A stretch of DNA of 64,000 nt from Phormidesmis priestleyi BC1401 (GTDB lineage Bacteria; Cyanobacteriota; Cyanobacteriia; Leptolyngbyales; Leptolyngbyaceae), in NCBI RefSeq assembly GCF_001650195.1, contig NZ_LXYR01000001.1, positions 134,358 to 198,357 on the forward strand. The letters run 5' to 3'. Both the position numbers and the translations under genes were made by a program. Numbering within the stretch: the stretch's first letter is position 1; each line of letters starts with the position of its first letter. Shown here in pieces: positions 1-10,104 of the stretch. The notes beneath the pieces are model-generated. The model was not told the origin of the DNA and did no database searches. It saw nothing but the letters and a program-made list of their open reading frames with translations.

Positions 1-1
1 T

Positions 2-565
2 CTAGTAGGCAACGATATCGACACCGATCGGATCATTCCCGCCCGTTTTTTGCGGTGCGTCACGTTTGATGGGCTAGGAGCCGATGTGTTTGCCGACGAT
101 CGAGCACAAGCCAAGGGTCAACACCCGTTTGATCAATCTCAATACCAGGGCGCTAAAGTTCTCGTGGTCAATGATAATTTTGGCTGTGGCTCTAGTCGCG
201 AACACGCGCCGCAAGCGATCGCTAAGTGGGGAATTGGAGCGATCGTGGGTGAAAGTTTTGCCGAGATCTTTTTTGGTAACTGTGTGGTGATGGGTATTCC
301 CTGTGTGGCGGCTGATTCTACAACGACTAAACAATTGCAGGAAATGGTGACTGCCGATCCTCACGCTGAGATCACCGTCGATCTTGAAGCGATGCAAGTG
401 AAATGCGATAACTTTAGTGCCCCAATTTCGATGGGTGAAGGCTCTCGCATGATGCTGATGGCTGGCACTTGGGATGCGTGTGGTCAACTGGTTGCTCAGA
501 GCGATCGGACTCGTGCCACCGCCGCCACTCTGCCTTATCTCTCTTGGAGCAAACTCGCCTCCTAG
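2..565 (+). CDS. leuD: 3-isopropylmalate dehydratase small subunit, 5' partial
   Basis: Small subunit of isopropylmalate isomerase, which with LeuC converts 2-isopropylmalate to 3-isopropylmalate in leucine synthesis. The frame is open from base 2, so the start codon lies before the window; 187 residues are present. The family signature is clear: [14 protein letters not shown] at the N-terminus, then [13 protein letters not shown] in the swivel domain and [11 protein letters not shown]. Only about 10-20 N-terminal residues should be missing. LeuC, which would normally lie nearby, is not visible. The identification is secure from the conserved motifs; an aconitase-like homolog other than LeuD is unlikely given the length. 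Confidence 0.95.
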   Translation, partial: LVGNDIDTDRIIPARFLRCVTFDGLGADVFADDRAQAKGQHPFDQSQYQGAKVLVVNDNFGCGSSREHAPQAIAKWGIGAIVGESFAEIFFGNCVVMGIPCVAADSTTTKQLQEMVTADPHAEITVDLEAMQVKCDNFSAPISMGEGSRMMLMAGTWDACGQLVAQSDRTRATAATLPYLSWSKLAS

Positions 566-792
566 CTCGACTTTAGCCTTGTAAGGAGTAGGAAAGGTAG
601 CAAGACTCAGAATAAAATTGAGATAAGGTGATCAGCCAACTCGTTTTGATGTGCTTGTTACGACGCTGATTTGAAATAAAAGACAAACTTAAGAATCTGC
701 TATCTTAGTTTCAGCCTTGATGTGTATCTGCGCTGGGTGATTCAGAGTTTTGAGTGTTAGACGACTGCGATCATAATCTTGTTTATTTAAAA

Positions 793-1878
793 ATGTCCCT
801 TCCTATCAATCTTACAAACCGTCAGCAGCAGGTTCTTTGGGCAACAGTGCGTCACTATATCGCCACCGCCGAGCCAGTCGGGTCAGAAGCGCTGGTGAAG
901 GAATATAACCTCAGCGTCAGTTCTGCCACGATTCGCAATGCAATGGGTGTTTTAGAAAAATCAGGGCTGCTTTATCAACCCCACACCTCAGCCGGGAGAA
1001 TTCCGTCTGATTCTGGCTATCGAATTTATGTAGATAACTTGATCAAACCCTCGATCGAGGCGACCAGTCAAATTGAGCAACTGCTGTCGTGTCGTCTCAA
1101 TGGTGACGAGTGGAGCTTTGAAGCATTGCTGCGCGGGGCTGCTCAGATTCTCTCAACGTTGAGCGGCTATATCACGCTGATTACGATGCCGCTGACTCGC
1201 ACGACTGAGTTACGCCATTTGCAGCTTGTGCAGGTTGACCCAGAGCGGATCATGCTGATTGTCGTCACCGATTCTTATGAGACTCGATCTCTGCTGATGG
1301 AATTGCCCAAATCCAACGACGACAGCAAACTTGATCCAGAACGGGTCGATCGCGAACTGCAAATTCTCTCAAACTTTTTAAACGAGCAACTGAGAGGACG
1401 ATCGCCTGCCGATCTCGCCACCCTCGACTGGAGCGAGTTGGGACGCGAGTTTGAACGCTATAGCCATTCGCTCACGTCGTTGCTGACTGATCTGACTCGT
1501 CGCCTTTCCCAGTCGTCTGCGCTGCCAACCCAGATCTTAATTAGCGGAGTCTCAGAAGTTCTCAGACAGCCCGAATTCTCGGAGCTGCATCACATCAAGA
1601 CTATTATGCACCTGCTCGAAGAAGAACAACACCAGCTAATGCCGCTGATTTTTGAGCAGCCCGACTCAGACGGATCGGGGCGACGCGTATCTGTTCGCAT
1701 TGGCTCTGAAAATCTTTTAGAACCGATTCGCGCCTGCACGCTGATTTCTTCGACCTATAGCCGAGGATCTGCGGCAGTCGGCAGCGTAGGGGTTTTGGGT
1801 CCGACGCGAATGGTTTATGAAGACACGATCGCCCTCGTTGAAGCCACAGCAGATTATTTGTCAGATGCGCTCGGTTAG
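793..1878 (+). CDS. hrcA: Heat-inducible transcription repressor HrcA
   Basis: HrcA represses chaperone operons by binding CIRCE operators and is released on heat shock. The protein has 361 residues from ATG 793, the usual family length. The N-terminal winged helix contains [26 protein letters not shown] and [14 protein letters not shown], all family hallmarks; the rest is the GAF-like domain. A longer frame opens at GTG 754, but its 13 extra residues are not family-like, so ATG 793 is preferred. It is monocistronic here and not next to dnaK or groEL. I found no CIRCE element in the window, so its targets are presumably elsewhere. Confidence 0.95.
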   Translation: MSLPINLTNRQQQVLWATVRHYIATAEPVGSEALVKEYNLSVSSATIRNAMGVLEKSGLLYQPHTSAGRIPSDSGYRIYVDNLIKPSIEATSQIEQLLSCRLNGDEWSFEALLRGAAQILSTLSGYITLITMPLTRTTELRHLQLVQVDPERIMLIVVTDSYETRSLLMELPKSNDDSKLDPERVDRELQILSNFLNEQLRGRSPADLATLDWSELGREFERYSHSLTSLLTDLTRRLSQSSALPTQILISGVSEVLRQPEFSELHHIKTIMHLLEEEQHQLMPLIFEQPDSDGSGRRVSVRIGSENLLEPIRACTLISSTYSRGSAAVGSVGVLGPTRMVYEDTIALVEATADYLSDALG

Positions 1879-1924
1879 GGCTTGTGATATCGCTGATTGT
1901 CCGCACTTACGAGAATTTACCCCT

Positions 1925-2515
1925 GTGAGCGACCCTACAAATTCCTCTGAATCCTCGATCGTAGAACCTTCTCACTCGGCAGAAGATCTGTTTCGGATTT
2001 CTCCTCTGATTCGCATCACGCTGCTGAGTTTGTATGGGGCGTTGACGACTCCGCTGCCGTTTCTCTCGGAGGTGACGAAATCGCCAGTTCCGCCTAATTT
2101 GCTGTGGGTGGGCATTGCTCTTGGAGCGATCGGACTCTACGCCGTGTTGTGTGAACGGGTTGTCGTAAACCCGCAAGGAATTGAGGTGACGTATCCGCGC
2201 TGGGTGCCGAAGTTTTTTCGCAAGGGTTGGCAGTTGCCTTGGGCAGAAGTCAAAGCACTAAAGCCGCGATCGACGGGTCAAGGTGGACTGGTCTACTATT
2301 TTCTCAGCCAGTCGGGGCAGGGCTATCTGTTGCCGATGCGCGTCGCTGGATTTGCGCGGCTAGTCCGACGAGTTGAGGCAGAAACCGGAATTGACACAAG
2401 AGACGTGAAGCCGTTGTCTCAGCCCTGGATGTATCTCATTCTGCTGGGCTTGACGGTGATGCTGTTGGCGATCGACGGCTGGACAATTTGGACCGCAGCC
2501 ACACTGACCCCATAA
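1925..2515 (+). CDS. Hypothetical membrane protein with two to three TM segments
   Basis: Not recognised as a named family. From GTG 1925 it is 196 residues: a short polar N-terminus, a hydrophobic pair around residues 25-85 (ending near LLWVGIALGAIGLYAVL), a soluble middle of about 90 residues that looks like a bacterial PH-like fold (VVNPQGIEVTYPRW, LPWAEVKAL), and a C-terminal helix (YLILLGLTVMLLAI). The start is uncertain: ATG 1865, which overlaps the end of hrcA, and an even earlier start at 1817 are also open. Its position 46 bp behind hrcA suggests possible co-transcription but gives no clue to function. Confidence 0.7.
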   Translation: MSDPTNSSESSIVEPSHSAEDLFRISPLIRITLLSLYGALTTPLPFLSEVTKSPVPPNLLWVGIALGAIGLYAVLCERVVVNPQGIEVTYPRWVPKFFRKGWQLPWAEVKALKPRSTGQGGLVYYFLSQSGQGYLLPMRVAGFARLVRRVEAETGIDTRDVKPLSQPWMYLILLGLTVMLLAIDGWTIWTAATLTP

Positions 2516-2522
2516 TCTAAAA

Positions 2523-3332
2523 TTAAGCAAGGCTGGATGTCATCAGATCAGCCGCCATTTCAAAGTTGGCGGTGACGGATTGCACATCGTCGAGGTCTTC
2601 TAAAGCATCCATCAGCTTGAGGAGCGATCGGGCGTGATCGGGCTGAGTGACCTCGATCGTCGTGGTCGGAATCCAGCGCAACTCAACCAGACTGACGGTG
2701 TATTGGTCTCTGAGCGTTTGGCTCAACGCTTCCAGATTCTCTACGTCCGTCACGACTTCAGCCACGTTTCCGTCTTCGGTGTCGATCATCTCGTAAGCTT
2801 CAGCACCGCCTTCAAGACACGCTTCTAGAAATTCTTCTTCGTCTACTGGATCGTTTTCAAGAGTCCGATTGCGCCCCCGTTTGACCTGTGAAGTCGTCAT
2901 CGCCACTTCAACGATGCCCTTTTGCTCAAACATCCAGCCGACGCACCCAGATTCGCCCAAGTTGCCGCCGTTTTTGCTAAACGCTTCTCTGAGGGTGGCG
3001 GCGGTGCGATTGCGATTGTCAGTGAGTGCCTCGATTAAAACCGCGACTCCACCAGAGCCATAGCCTTCATAGCGAATGGCTTCTAACTCAGTGCTGTCTG
3101 CGCCTTTGCCTGCACCTTTGGCGATCGCTCGATCGATGTTGTCTGCGGGAATGCTGGCGGCTTTAGCTTTCTCGATCGCCGTGCGAAGCTGAAAGTTTGC
3201 CGCCGGATCGGGTACACCGCTGCGAGCCGCTACGATAATTTCTCGCGAGATTTTGGTGAAGACTTTGCCTTTAACCGCATCGACTCGTGCTTTTTGGCGC
3301 TTAATATTCGCCCACTTACTATGTCCTGCCAT
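2523..3332 (-). CDS. YebC/PmpR family DNA-binding or translation-associated protein
   Basis: A YebC/PmpR family member of 269 residues, slightly longer than the usual 240-250. The N-terminus MAGHSKWANIKRQKARVD is the family signature, followed by the IPADNIDRAI region and the acidic segment near DPVDEEEF. The family has been described as transcriptional regulators and, more recently, as factors that help ribosomes through difficult proline stretches; which applies here cannot be read from sequence. The gene converges with the membrane-protein gene (stop codons 7 bp apart) and has no obvious operon partner. Confidence 0.93.
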   Translation of the reverse strand: MAGHSKWANIKRQKARVDAVKGKVFTKISREIIVAARSGVPDPAANFQLRTAIEKAKAASIPADNIDRAIAKGAGKGADSTELEAIRYEGYGSGGVAVLIEALTDNRNRTAATLREAFSKNGGNLGESGCVGWMFEQKGIVEVAMTTSQVKRGRNRTLENDPVDEEEFLEACLEGGAEAYEMIDTEDGNVAEVVTDVENLEALSQTLRDQYTVSLVELRWIPTTTIEVTQPDHARSLLKLMDALEDLDDVQSVTANFEMAADLMTSSLA

Positions 3333-3388
3333 ATTGGAATGAAACTAGATGCTGATAGTAGATTCAATCTAAACGATCGCGGCGTTTT

Positions 3389-4222
3389 TCAACCTTTTCC
3401 CCCGGTGAAGGTGACTCCTTGAATGAAGTATCGGTTAAAAAAGGCGTAGATTGCCAAAGCAGGAAGCGTAGAAATCATGGAGGCTGCCATGATGTAATTC
3501 CAGTAAGTAACGTATTGACCCTTAAATGCATTTAGCCCTAAAGGAAGTGTAAACATTTCTGGGTTAGACATGACCACCAAAGGCAGTAAAAATTCATTCC
3601 AGGAACCCATAAAAATAAAAATTGTTTGAGCCGCTAGTGCGGGTTTTGCGAGAGGCATCACGACCTGAAAGAAGGTTTCAAATCGATTTAATCCATCGAG
3701 TGCGGCGGCTTCTTCTAACTCTTTGGGGAAGTTGAGAAAAAATTGTCGCATCATAAAAATAAAGGTGGCATTCACAAGTGCAGGTGCAATCAAACCTTGA
3801 TAAGAATTGAGCCAACCAAACGACTTAAGAATCAAGAACTTAGGTAAGAGAGTGATTTGTCCTGGTATGACTAAGACCGCTAAAACCAACACGAACAAGA
3901 GCCGATTTCCAGGGAATTTAATTCGAGCGAGTGCATAGCCTGCCATTGAGTTAAATAGCAAATTAAAGAGGGTGACTGTAACAGCAACCATGACGCTATT
4001 AGCTAACCATCTTCCAAATAAAGGTTCTTGCAAAAAGATGGTTTTGTAGTTCTCTAATGTGAAGGCTTTAGGAATGAAATCTGCCCCTCCTGCTGAGATT
4101 TCTGGTAGTGATTTAAATGAAGCAGACAGCGCCCAAGTAAACGGAATAAATGTGATGAACGCATAGACAGCAAGCGCTGCGTAAAGAAGCCATATCCACG
4201 ATCGAGCCGATTTTGCAATCAT
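3389..4222 (-). CDS. Carbohydrate ABC transporter permease (MalG-type)
   Basis: Inner-membrane permease of a CUT1 sugar importer, 277 residues with about six TM helices. The EAA loop that docks the ATPase is seen as EEAAALDGLNRFETFFQVVMPLAKP. It lies 9 bp downstream of the MalF-type permease and is the last gene of a three-gene operon (binding protein, MalF-type, MalG-type). No ATPase gene is in the window, so the system probably borrows a shared MsiK/MalK-like ATPase. The substrate cannot be deduced; the glucokinase gene downstream on the same strand hints at a glucose-containing sugar, and cyanobacterial glucosylglycerol/trehalose systems are another possibility. Confidence 0.9.
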   Translation of the reverse strand: MIAKSARSWIWLLYAALAVYAFITFIPFTWALSASFKSLPEISAGGADFIPKAFTLENYKTIFLQEPLFGRWLANSVMVAVTVTLFNLLFNSMAGYALARIKFPGNRLLFVLVLAVLVIPGQITLLPKFLILKSFGWLNSYQGLIAPALVNATFIFMMRQFFLNFPKELEEAAALDGLNRFETFFQVVMPLAKPALAAQTIFIFMGSWNEFLLPLVVMSNPEMFTLPLGLNAFKGQYVTYWNYIMAASMISTLPALAIYAFFNRYFIQGVTFTGGKG

Positions 4223-4231
4223 GTTTCACCT

Positions 4232-5134
4232 CTAATCTAATGATTCTTCTTTAAACAAACTGCGTTGAATTAGCGTCACCGTCATAATCACCAGTGCCAA
4301 CATCAGAGTCAACGCCAGCGCATATCCCATATCCAGATTTTTGAAGGCATATTGATAGATAAGAAGCACGATCGTCAGAGTTGCGTTATTCGGTCCTCCT
4401 GATCCGCTTGAGAAAATATAGGACTGATCGAATAACTGAAAGGTGCCAATAATTCCCATCACAATCACAAAGAACGTTACAGGTTTAAGAAATGGCAGTG
4501 TGATGCACCAAAACTTCTCCCACGGAGCTGCACCATCGATCGAGGCTGCCTCATATAAACTCTCTGGAATATCCTGCAGTGCCGCTAAATAAATCACCAT
4601 AAAAAGCGGAGCAGTTGCCCAAATATTCATTAGCATAATGCCTTTAAGTGCAACATCTGGATCGCCTAGCCAGTTATAGGTCGGAAGCCCAAAAAAGCCG
4701 AGGAAGCTATTGAGTAAACCGTTTGTGTTGTAAATCCACATAAAGATCAATGTGAGAACGGCTGACGATGTGACGGTTGGCAGAAAAAACGCGACCCGAA
4801 ACCAGCTTTTTCCTTTGATGTTGGTGTTGAGAATCAAGGCTAGTCCAAGCGCTAAAATTGTTTGGATAGGAACGACGATCGCCACATATTCAGCCGTGTT
4901 TTTCAGCGCAATCCAGACTCGCTCGTCTGATCTCATTCGCACAAAGTTTTTGAACCCTGCGAATTGAAAGCTGACTTCACCTAAAAGCTGAACTCGGTAA
5001 AAAGCCAGCACGATCGTAAAGATAACAGGGACGATTAGAAAGATTCCTAAAACGACGATTGCCGGAGTCATAAATAGATAGCCCGACACCGTTTCTCGTG
5101 TACTTTGCTTATTCCAGATGGTTTTGTTTAGCAT
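4232..5134 (-). CDS. Carbohydrate ABC transporter permease (MalF-type)
   Basis: Second permease of the same CUT1 sugar importer, 300 residues from ATG 5134 with six predicted TM helices. The EAA loop reads YEAASIDGAAPWEKFWCITLP. A longer in-frame start at 5284 would add 50 residues that overlap the binding-protein gene and are not family-like, so it is rejected. The start codon is only 5 bp from the stop of the binding-protein gene and the stop is 9 bp from the MalG-type gene, indicating one transcript. Confidence 0.9.
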   Translation of the reverse strand: MLNKTIWNKQSTRETVSGYLFMTPAIVVLGIFLIVPVIFTIVLAFYRVQLLGEVSFQFAGFKNFVRMRSDERVWIALKNTAEYVAIVVPIQTILALGLALILNTNIKGKSWFRVAFFLPTVTSSAVLTLIFMWIYNTNGLLNSFLGFFGLPTYNWLGDPDVALKGIMLMNIWATAPLFMVIYLAALQDIPESLYEAASIDGAAPWEKFWCITLPFLKPVTFFVIVMGIIGTFQLFDQSYIFSSGSGGPNNATLTIVLLIYQYAFKNLDMGYALALTLMLALVIMTVTLIQRSLFKEESLD

Positions 5135-5139
5135 ATCGA

Positions 5140-6390
5140 TTAATTGGATAAATAGATTTCTCGGTTCGCAGTGTCTTGAGCTTTTTGCATTGCATCTTTG
5201 AGCGATTGCTGACCGATTAAAGCACTTACAAATTGATTGTCGAAGTTGGTCAAAATTGTAGGTAATGTTTCTCCTGCTTGCCAAATCGTTGCATACGTTG
5301 ATCCGGCAATTAATGGAGCGTAAAGAGAGTGACGATCGGAGTCTAATCCCTTCAGCACCGATCGTCGAGACGGTAAAGCAAAGCCTTGGCTTCCTGATTC
5401 TTTCATTGTGGCTTCGCTAGTTAAATATTCAATGAGTTTCCAGGCAGCTTCTTTTTGGGTTGACTTACGATTCATCACGTAAGCAACGGTGTAAGCCATT
5501 GTGCCTTTTCTATTATTAATCGTTGGAACTTCCGCGGTCGAAAATTTCAAATTGGGAAACGTTTCTTTAAAGTAGGGAATCGTCCAGGCACCCGACAGCA
5601 TCATCGCGGCTTTTCCCTGCCCAAACATATCATCGCCTGAGCTAGCCCCCACATCAGAGGGTTGAGCCGATGAGCGATCGTGGCGATATTGCTCAATCAC
5701 AAGCTGTAAACCTTTTAAACTTTCTGGTGTGGCGAAGGCTGCATAGTGGTTACGATCGACCAACTCACCACCAAATGCTTGAATAATAAATTGCTGTCTA
5801 GGCAACTCTGGAGTGATGCCAAATCCATATTGATTGACTTTGCCAGTTTGGTCATAAAGCGTCAACTTTTTTGAATATTCAATTAGCTGATTCCATGTTT
5901 TGGGAGGTTGCTGAATCTTTGCTTTGGCGAATGCCGTCTCGTTATAGAAAAGAGCTAACGTAGAGAAATCCTTTGGAATGCCGTAGAGGTTTCCGTTCCG
6001 CTTAAAGGCATTGATTAAATTAGGTTCAAAGTCAGCTAGATTAAACTCAGACTTGATGTATGAATTCAGAGGTTCTAATACCTCATATTTCATTAATAAA
6101 GGGGCTTCAAAGGCATCTAAATAAAAAACATCGGGGGCGACTTCTCCAATTAAACGAGTTTTGATCACATCCATATATTGACTGTTGATCACTTCATGTT
6201 TAACTTTGATATTGGGATATTTCGCTTCAAATTGGTCAATTACTTTTTCTAAAAGTCGAGACTCGATCGGGTTACTCTGCCAGCCACTCAGTGTAATCTC
6301 GATCGCCCCTTCATTCTTATCACCAGAACGACACGAGTTTGTTAACAAAAGTAAAGCTGAAAATGCCAAACTAGAAAGCAGCTTTTTCAT
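5140..6390 (-). CDS. Sugar ABC transporter substrate-binding lipoprotein
   Basis: Extracellular solute-binding protein of family 1, 416 residues from ATG 6390. The signal peptide MKKLLSSLAFSALLLLTNSC carries a lipobox (LTNSC), so the mature protein should be anchored in the membrane by a lipidated cysteine. Family features include YPNIKVKHEVI near the N-terminus, the GIPKDFSTLALFYN segment, and GKAAMMLSGAWTIP late in the protein. A longer frame to 6489 adds a 33-residue leader unlike a signal peptide and is rejected. First gene of the importer operon, divergent from a second binding-protein gene whose start is 148 bp away. Confidence 0.92.
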   Translation of the reverse strand: MKKLLSSLAFSALLLLTNSCRSGDKNEGAIEITLSGWQSNPIESRLLEKVIDQFEAKYPNIKVKHEVINSQYMDVIKTRLIGEVAPDVFYLDAFEAPLLMKYEVLEPLNSYIKSEFNLADFEPNLINAFKRNGNLYGIPKDFSTLALFYNETAFAKAKIQQPPKTWNQLIEYSKKLTLYDQTGKVNQYGFGITPELPRQQFIIQAFGGELVDRNHYAAFATPESLKGLQLVIEQYRHDRSSAQPSDVGASSGDDMFGQGKAAMMLSGAWTIPYFKETFPNLKFSTAEVPTINNRKGTMAYTVAYVMNRKSTQKEAAWKLIEYLTSEATMKESGSQGFALPSRRSVLKGLDSDRHSLYAPLIAGSTYATIWQAGETLPTILTNFDNQFVSALIGQQSLKDAMQKAQDTANREIYLSN

Positions 6391-6537
6391 AGAGAAGTTT
6401 TTTAAAAACCGTATCTGATGAGCATTATCGAGGGTGTTAAATCTGAATCTGACTCTCGTAAGACAGACTTTAGAACAAAAGCGTTTCAAGTTGAGATAAT
6501 GATGTTCAGATTCGCAAAGATGACGGAGTAGCGCTCA

Positions 6538-7893
6538 ATGATTTTGCAACAATTTGCAGCGTTTTTAAGAAGGCAAAATGGTTGGAAGTTCTGGTCTGGA
6601 GCGATCGCCCTGTGTCTCAGCCTTCTGCTATCAGGATGTCAGGCACCTGCACGATCGTCCGATGTGACTCAGTTAACGCTTTGGCAAGGAGTCAATCCGC
6701 CTCCTAATCGCGACGTTTTGCAAAGACTGGTCAATAAATTTAACCAGCAGCATCCAGACATTCAGGTTGAATCGCTGTATGTGGGGCAGGGCGATCAGCA
6801 GATGCCCAAAATTCTCTCAGCCGTGGTGGGTAACGCTGCCCCCGATATGCTGTGGTTTGCGCCCATGTTGACTGGGCAACTTGTTGAATTAAATGCGCTG
6901 CGATCGCTAGACGATTTTCTATCTGCTTCGCCCCTCAAGGCACAGCTTGATCCTGCCCTTTTGGACACGATGACCTACGAGGGACACGTTTGGTCAATTC
7001 CTTTCGGCGCAAATAATGTCGGAATTTTTTATCGTCCCAGTCTGTTTAAAGCGGCTGGAATCACTGAACTCCCCAAAACCTGGGAAGACTTTCGGCAAGT
7101 GGCAAAGCGGCTGACTCGTGACACCAATGGAGACGGGCGCATAGACACCCACGGGATTTTGCTTCCGCTTGGCAAAGGTGAATGGAGCGTGTTTACGTGG
7201 CTACCGTTTATGTGGAGCGGCGGCGGCGAATTGATCGAGAAAAAAGAAATTCTGCGATACGGCAACCGGATTAATACAGGTTCTGTTGTGACAGAAACCG
7301 TGAACATTGTGAATGAGGGAGCGATCGCGGCTCTGCAACTCTGGCGCGATTTGATTCAAGACGGTTCGGCAATTCTCTCGCAGCCAGAACGAGGCTATGA
7401 ATTAGACGGCTTTCTTGCTGGAAAAGTAGCGATGCAGCTATCAGGTCCGTGGACGTTAGGACAATTGCAATCCACTAAAGTCGATTTTGGAGTGTTGCCG
7501 ATTCCGATCGGGGCACGACCCGCCACGGCGATCGGCGGTGAAAATCTGTTTCTGTTTAAATCGACTCCAGAGCGGGAACGAGCCGCCTTTACGTTTGCAG
7601 AATATGTGATGAGTGACGAATTTCAAACCGAATGGGCGATCGGAACGGGCTATTTACCCATCAATCTCAAATCTCGTAAAAATCCCGACTATCTGGCGTT
7701 CAAAGCTCAACAGCCTGCCGTCGATGTATTTCTGCAACAGGCAAAATATGGACGATCGCGCCCCATCTTTCCCGGCTACAACCGCATCTCAGATAATTTG
7801 GGACGGGCGATCGAGGCGACCTTGCTCGATCGGAGTTCTCCGGTAGACGCGTTAAAAGCCTCTCAGCAGCGACTCGATCTGATCTTTAAGTAG
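6538..7893 (+). CDS. Second sugar-binding lipoprotein of an ABC importer
   Basis: A family 1 extracellular solute-binding protein of 451 residues, separate from the one transcribed divergently. The N-terminus has a hydrophobic core and lipobox (LSLLLSGC). Typical features follow: LTLWQGVNPPPN, NAAPDMLWFAPM, an EF-like DTNGDGRID loop near residues 198-206, GKVAMQLSGPW and the C-terminal helical lobe. No permease lies on its strand; it may share the permeases encoded on the other strand or serve another system. The two binding proteins are clearly different in sequence, so this is not a recent duplication. Confidence 0.9.
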   Translation: MILQQFAAFLRRQNGWKFWSGAIALCLSLLLSGCQAPARSSDVTQLTLWQGVNPPPNRDVLQRLVNKFNQQHPDIQVESLYVGQGDQQMPKILSAVVGNAAPDMLWFAPMLTGQLVELNALRSLDDFLSASPLKAQLDPALLDTMTYEGHVWSIPFGANNVGIFYRPSLFKAAGITELPKTWEDFRQVAKRLTRDTNGDGRIDTHGILLPLGKGEWSVFTWLPFMWSGGGELIEKKEILRYGNRINTGSVVTETVNIVNEGAIAALQLWRDLIQDGSAILSQPERGYELDGFLAGKVAMQLSGPWTLGQLQSTKVDFGVLPIPIGARPATAIGGENLFLFKSTPERERAAFTFAEYVMSDEFQTEWAIGTGYLPINLKSRKNPDYLAFKAQQPAVDVFLQQAKYGRSRPIFPGYNRISDNLGRAIEATLLDRSSPVDALKASQQRLDLIFK

Positions 7894-7934
7894 TCGTTGT
7901 CTAAACCTATTTCTAGCTATACAAGGCAACCGCA

Positions 7935-8969
7935 TCATAGCTTCGATGCACAGAGAGCCGCGCCAATTAGCCCAACGTTTGGGTTGAGAACTACATGAAC
8001 CGGGATGCGTTCTAAAATCGATCCCATTCGACCTTTGTGAATAAAGGCAGTGAGAAAACCGCCCTCCTCAATTAAGGGCAGAATCTTCGCCGCGATGCCA
8101 CCTGCAACATACACACCCGCGTAAGGGAGAAGTTTTAGCGCTAAATTTCCTGCTTCAGCGCCGTAGGCTTCGACAAACATTTGCATCGTTTTTTCAGACA
8201 GCAAATCGCGATTTTCTAACGCCGCGATCGCGATTTCTGCTGCCGGATCGACGGTTTTCTCGCTGCGTCCTGCCTGAGACTCCCAATCTCTAACCACGTT
8301 ACCCACTTCAGAAGATTCTGTAGCAAATTGACGATCGCGCAAAAACTGATAGATCGCCACCACGCCCTGACCCGACACCACACGCTCGGCTGAAATGCGA
8401 TCGATATGATGTTTGTCGAGCAAATAGCGAGAAAGCTGAAACTCTAGCTCCGATCGGGGTGCAAAATCTGCGTGTCCGCCTTCGGAGCCAAACACCTGAT
8501 AGCCTTCTCCTGTATGAATGAGATAGCCTTGCCCTAATCCTGTTCCTGCACCTAAAACCGCGATCGGAGCTTTTTCCTGCGGGTGTCCGGCTTGCAGCAG
8601 ATGCAGATCTGACTCGCCCAAGCCCAACACGCCATAGCCAACCGCTTCAAAGTCATTAATCAGAGAGATTTTAGAAATCGCCAACACTTGCGACATCCGA
8701 TCGGCTTCTAAAGTCCAGCCGACGTTGGTGACTTTTGAAGTGTTGTTGATCACAGGTCCGGCGATCGCAAAACAGGCTTTCTCAGGCGAAAACGTCTGTC
8801 CCAATTCGCGATCGGCAGCCGCCAGAAACGTCTGCACCATCGGCACCAAATCAGGAAAATCACGACTGAGATATCGCACCTCGTAGAGCGCCTGCAGCGA
8901 GTCTTCTGATTTGACCAATCGCAAAATCGTCTTCGTTCCGCCGATGTCTCCCGCCAGCAACACAGTCAT
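7935..8969 (-). CDS. glk: Glucokinase
   Basis: ATP-dependent glucokinase of the ROK-unrelated bacterial Glk family, 344 residues. It phosphorylates glucose to glucose-6-phosphate in the cytoplasm. The phosphate-binding motif LAGDIGGTKTILRLV is at the N-terminus; LINDFEAVGYG contains the catalytic aspartate, and VLGAGTGLGQGYL and GSEGGHADFAPR are glucose/ATP-site motifs. It converges with the second sugar-binding protein gene and lies downstream of the dnaK/dnaJ genes on the same strand, with 60 bp separating it from dnaJ. The nearby sugar importer genes make a role in use of imported sugar reasonable, but this is inference. Confidence 0.94.
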   Translation of the reverse strand: MTVLLAGDIGGTKTILRLVKSEDSLQALYEVRYLSRDFPDLVPMVQTFLAAADRELGQTFSPEKACFAIAGPVINNTSKVTNVGWTLEADRMSQVLAISKISLINDFEAVGYGVLGLGESDLHLLQAGHPQEKAPIAVLGAGTGLGQGYLIHTGEGYQVFGSEGGHADFAPRSELEFQLSRYLLDKHHIDRISAERVVSGQGVVAIYQFLRDRQFATESSEVGNVVRDWESQAGRSEKTVDPAAEIAIAALENRDLLSEKTMQMFVEAYGAEAGNLALKLLPYAGVYVAGGIAAKILPLIEEGGFLTAFIHKGRMGSILERIPVHVVLNPNVGLIGAALCASKL

Positions 8970-9029
8970 CGAGATTCTCCTTCAATTACCCGAAATTTAA
9001 GCGGCTCCTCTAAACCAGTGAGCGATCGC

Positions 9030-10031
9030 TCACACAGGCAAATTTGCACGAGGATCAAAGGTTTCTAACTGACGTAGCTTTTCATAGAGTTCGCGTTCTT
9101 GAGCCGTTATTTCTTTAGGCATCACAATTTGCAATTCAACAATTTGGTCGCCCCGTTCTTTGGGCAAATCGCCCCGCTCATCGCTGCCGATTTCGGGATA
9201 GCCTTTATTTGCCAATCGCAACCGCTGACCCGATCGCACCCCGCTCGGAATCGTCATTTTGACCAAGCCGTCTAAAGTTGGAACCTCGATCGCGCCGCCC
9301 AACACTGCCTCACTGGGCGTAATAGGCAACTGACACACGACATCAGAACTTTCTAACTTAAAGAACGGATGCGGTGACACCTCAATTTTGAGATATAGAT
9401 TGCCCCCTGACATCCCCTGTCCCTTCAGTCGAATTCGTTGCCCCGTGACCATGCCAGCAGGCATATTGACTTCGAGCGATCGCCCATCTTCGAGTCGAAT
9501 TCGCTCTCGCCCACCTGAGTAAGCTTTTTCTAACGGCACGGTGAGGCGTGCTTCGGCATCGCGGCGAGTCGTCGTCGATCGCTCGCTAGGAATGGTATAG
9601 CTCGTTTTGCTCGTGCCAGGACGGTAGTAGTCAGTTTGGGGCGGTCGGGTGCTCGTGGTGTTGGTTGTCACACGCCGATTCAGCAACTGATCGACAAAAT
9701 CGTTGAAGTTGCGATATTCACCAAAATCTGCTTCTTGCGAGCCATTGCTGCCTGCTTTGTTCCAGGCATTTTTTGCGGCTCTGGCGGCTCCTTGAAATCC
9801 TCTTTGCTGCCAAAACTTGCCGAACTGGTCATACTGCGATCGCTTAGTGACATCTCCCAGCACTTCATACGCTTCGCCGAGTTCTTTAAACTTCTCCTCA
9901 GCCGCTTGGTCGCCAGGGTTGACATCGGGGTGATATTTGCGGGCTAGTTTGCGATACGCCGTCTTGATTTCGTCGCTCGTCGCATCTTTTTCGACCCCCA
10001 AGATTTCGTAATAATTTCTGAAATTCTGCAT
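9030..10031 (-). CDS. DnaJ/CbpA-type co-chaperone
   Basis: Type II (zinc-finger-less) J-protein of 333 residues. The J domain occupies residues 1-70 ([16 protein letters not shown], then [16 protein letters not shown] with the HPD motif). A Gly/Ala/Asn-rich linker follows, then two CTD-I/II beta domains ([40 protein letters not shown]-like). It lacks the CxxCxGxG repeats of canonical DnaJ. The frame opens earlier at a TTG (10040), but the ATG at 10031 gives the standard start. It lies 73 bp behind the dnaK gene with the long tail, the arrangement of the cyanobacterial dnaK3-dnaJ pair, so it is probably that DnaK's partner. Confidence 0.92.
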   Translation of the reverse strand: MQNFRNYYEILGVEKDATSDEIKTAYRKLARKYHPDVNPGDQAAEEKFKELGEAYEVLGDVTKRSQYDQFGKFWQQRGFQGAARAAKNAWNKAGSNGSQEADFGEYRNFNDFVDQLLNRRVTTNTTSTRPPQTDYYRPGTSKTSYTIPSERSTTTRRDAEARLTVPLEKAYSGGRERIRLEDGRSLEVNMPAGMVTGQRIRLKGQGMSGGNLYLKIEVSPHPFFKLESSDVVCQLPITPSEAVLGGAIEVPTLDGLVKMTIPSGVRSGQRLRLANKGYPEIGSDERGDLPKERGDQIVELQIVMPKEITAQERELYEKLRQLETFDPRANLPV

Positions 10032-10104
10032 AGCGTTCAAGCAAGGAGGAAAAAACTATCAAAGGTGAGGGATGAAGCTGAGATAGCGTCATCCTTCAAA
10101 CGTT

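Noticed and set aside
734-760. Possible CIRCE element upstream of hrcA (GAGTGTTAG at 752)
   Set aside because: Only one half resembles CIRCE (GAGTGCTAA) and the partner half nine bases upstream (TGGGTGATT) does not match.
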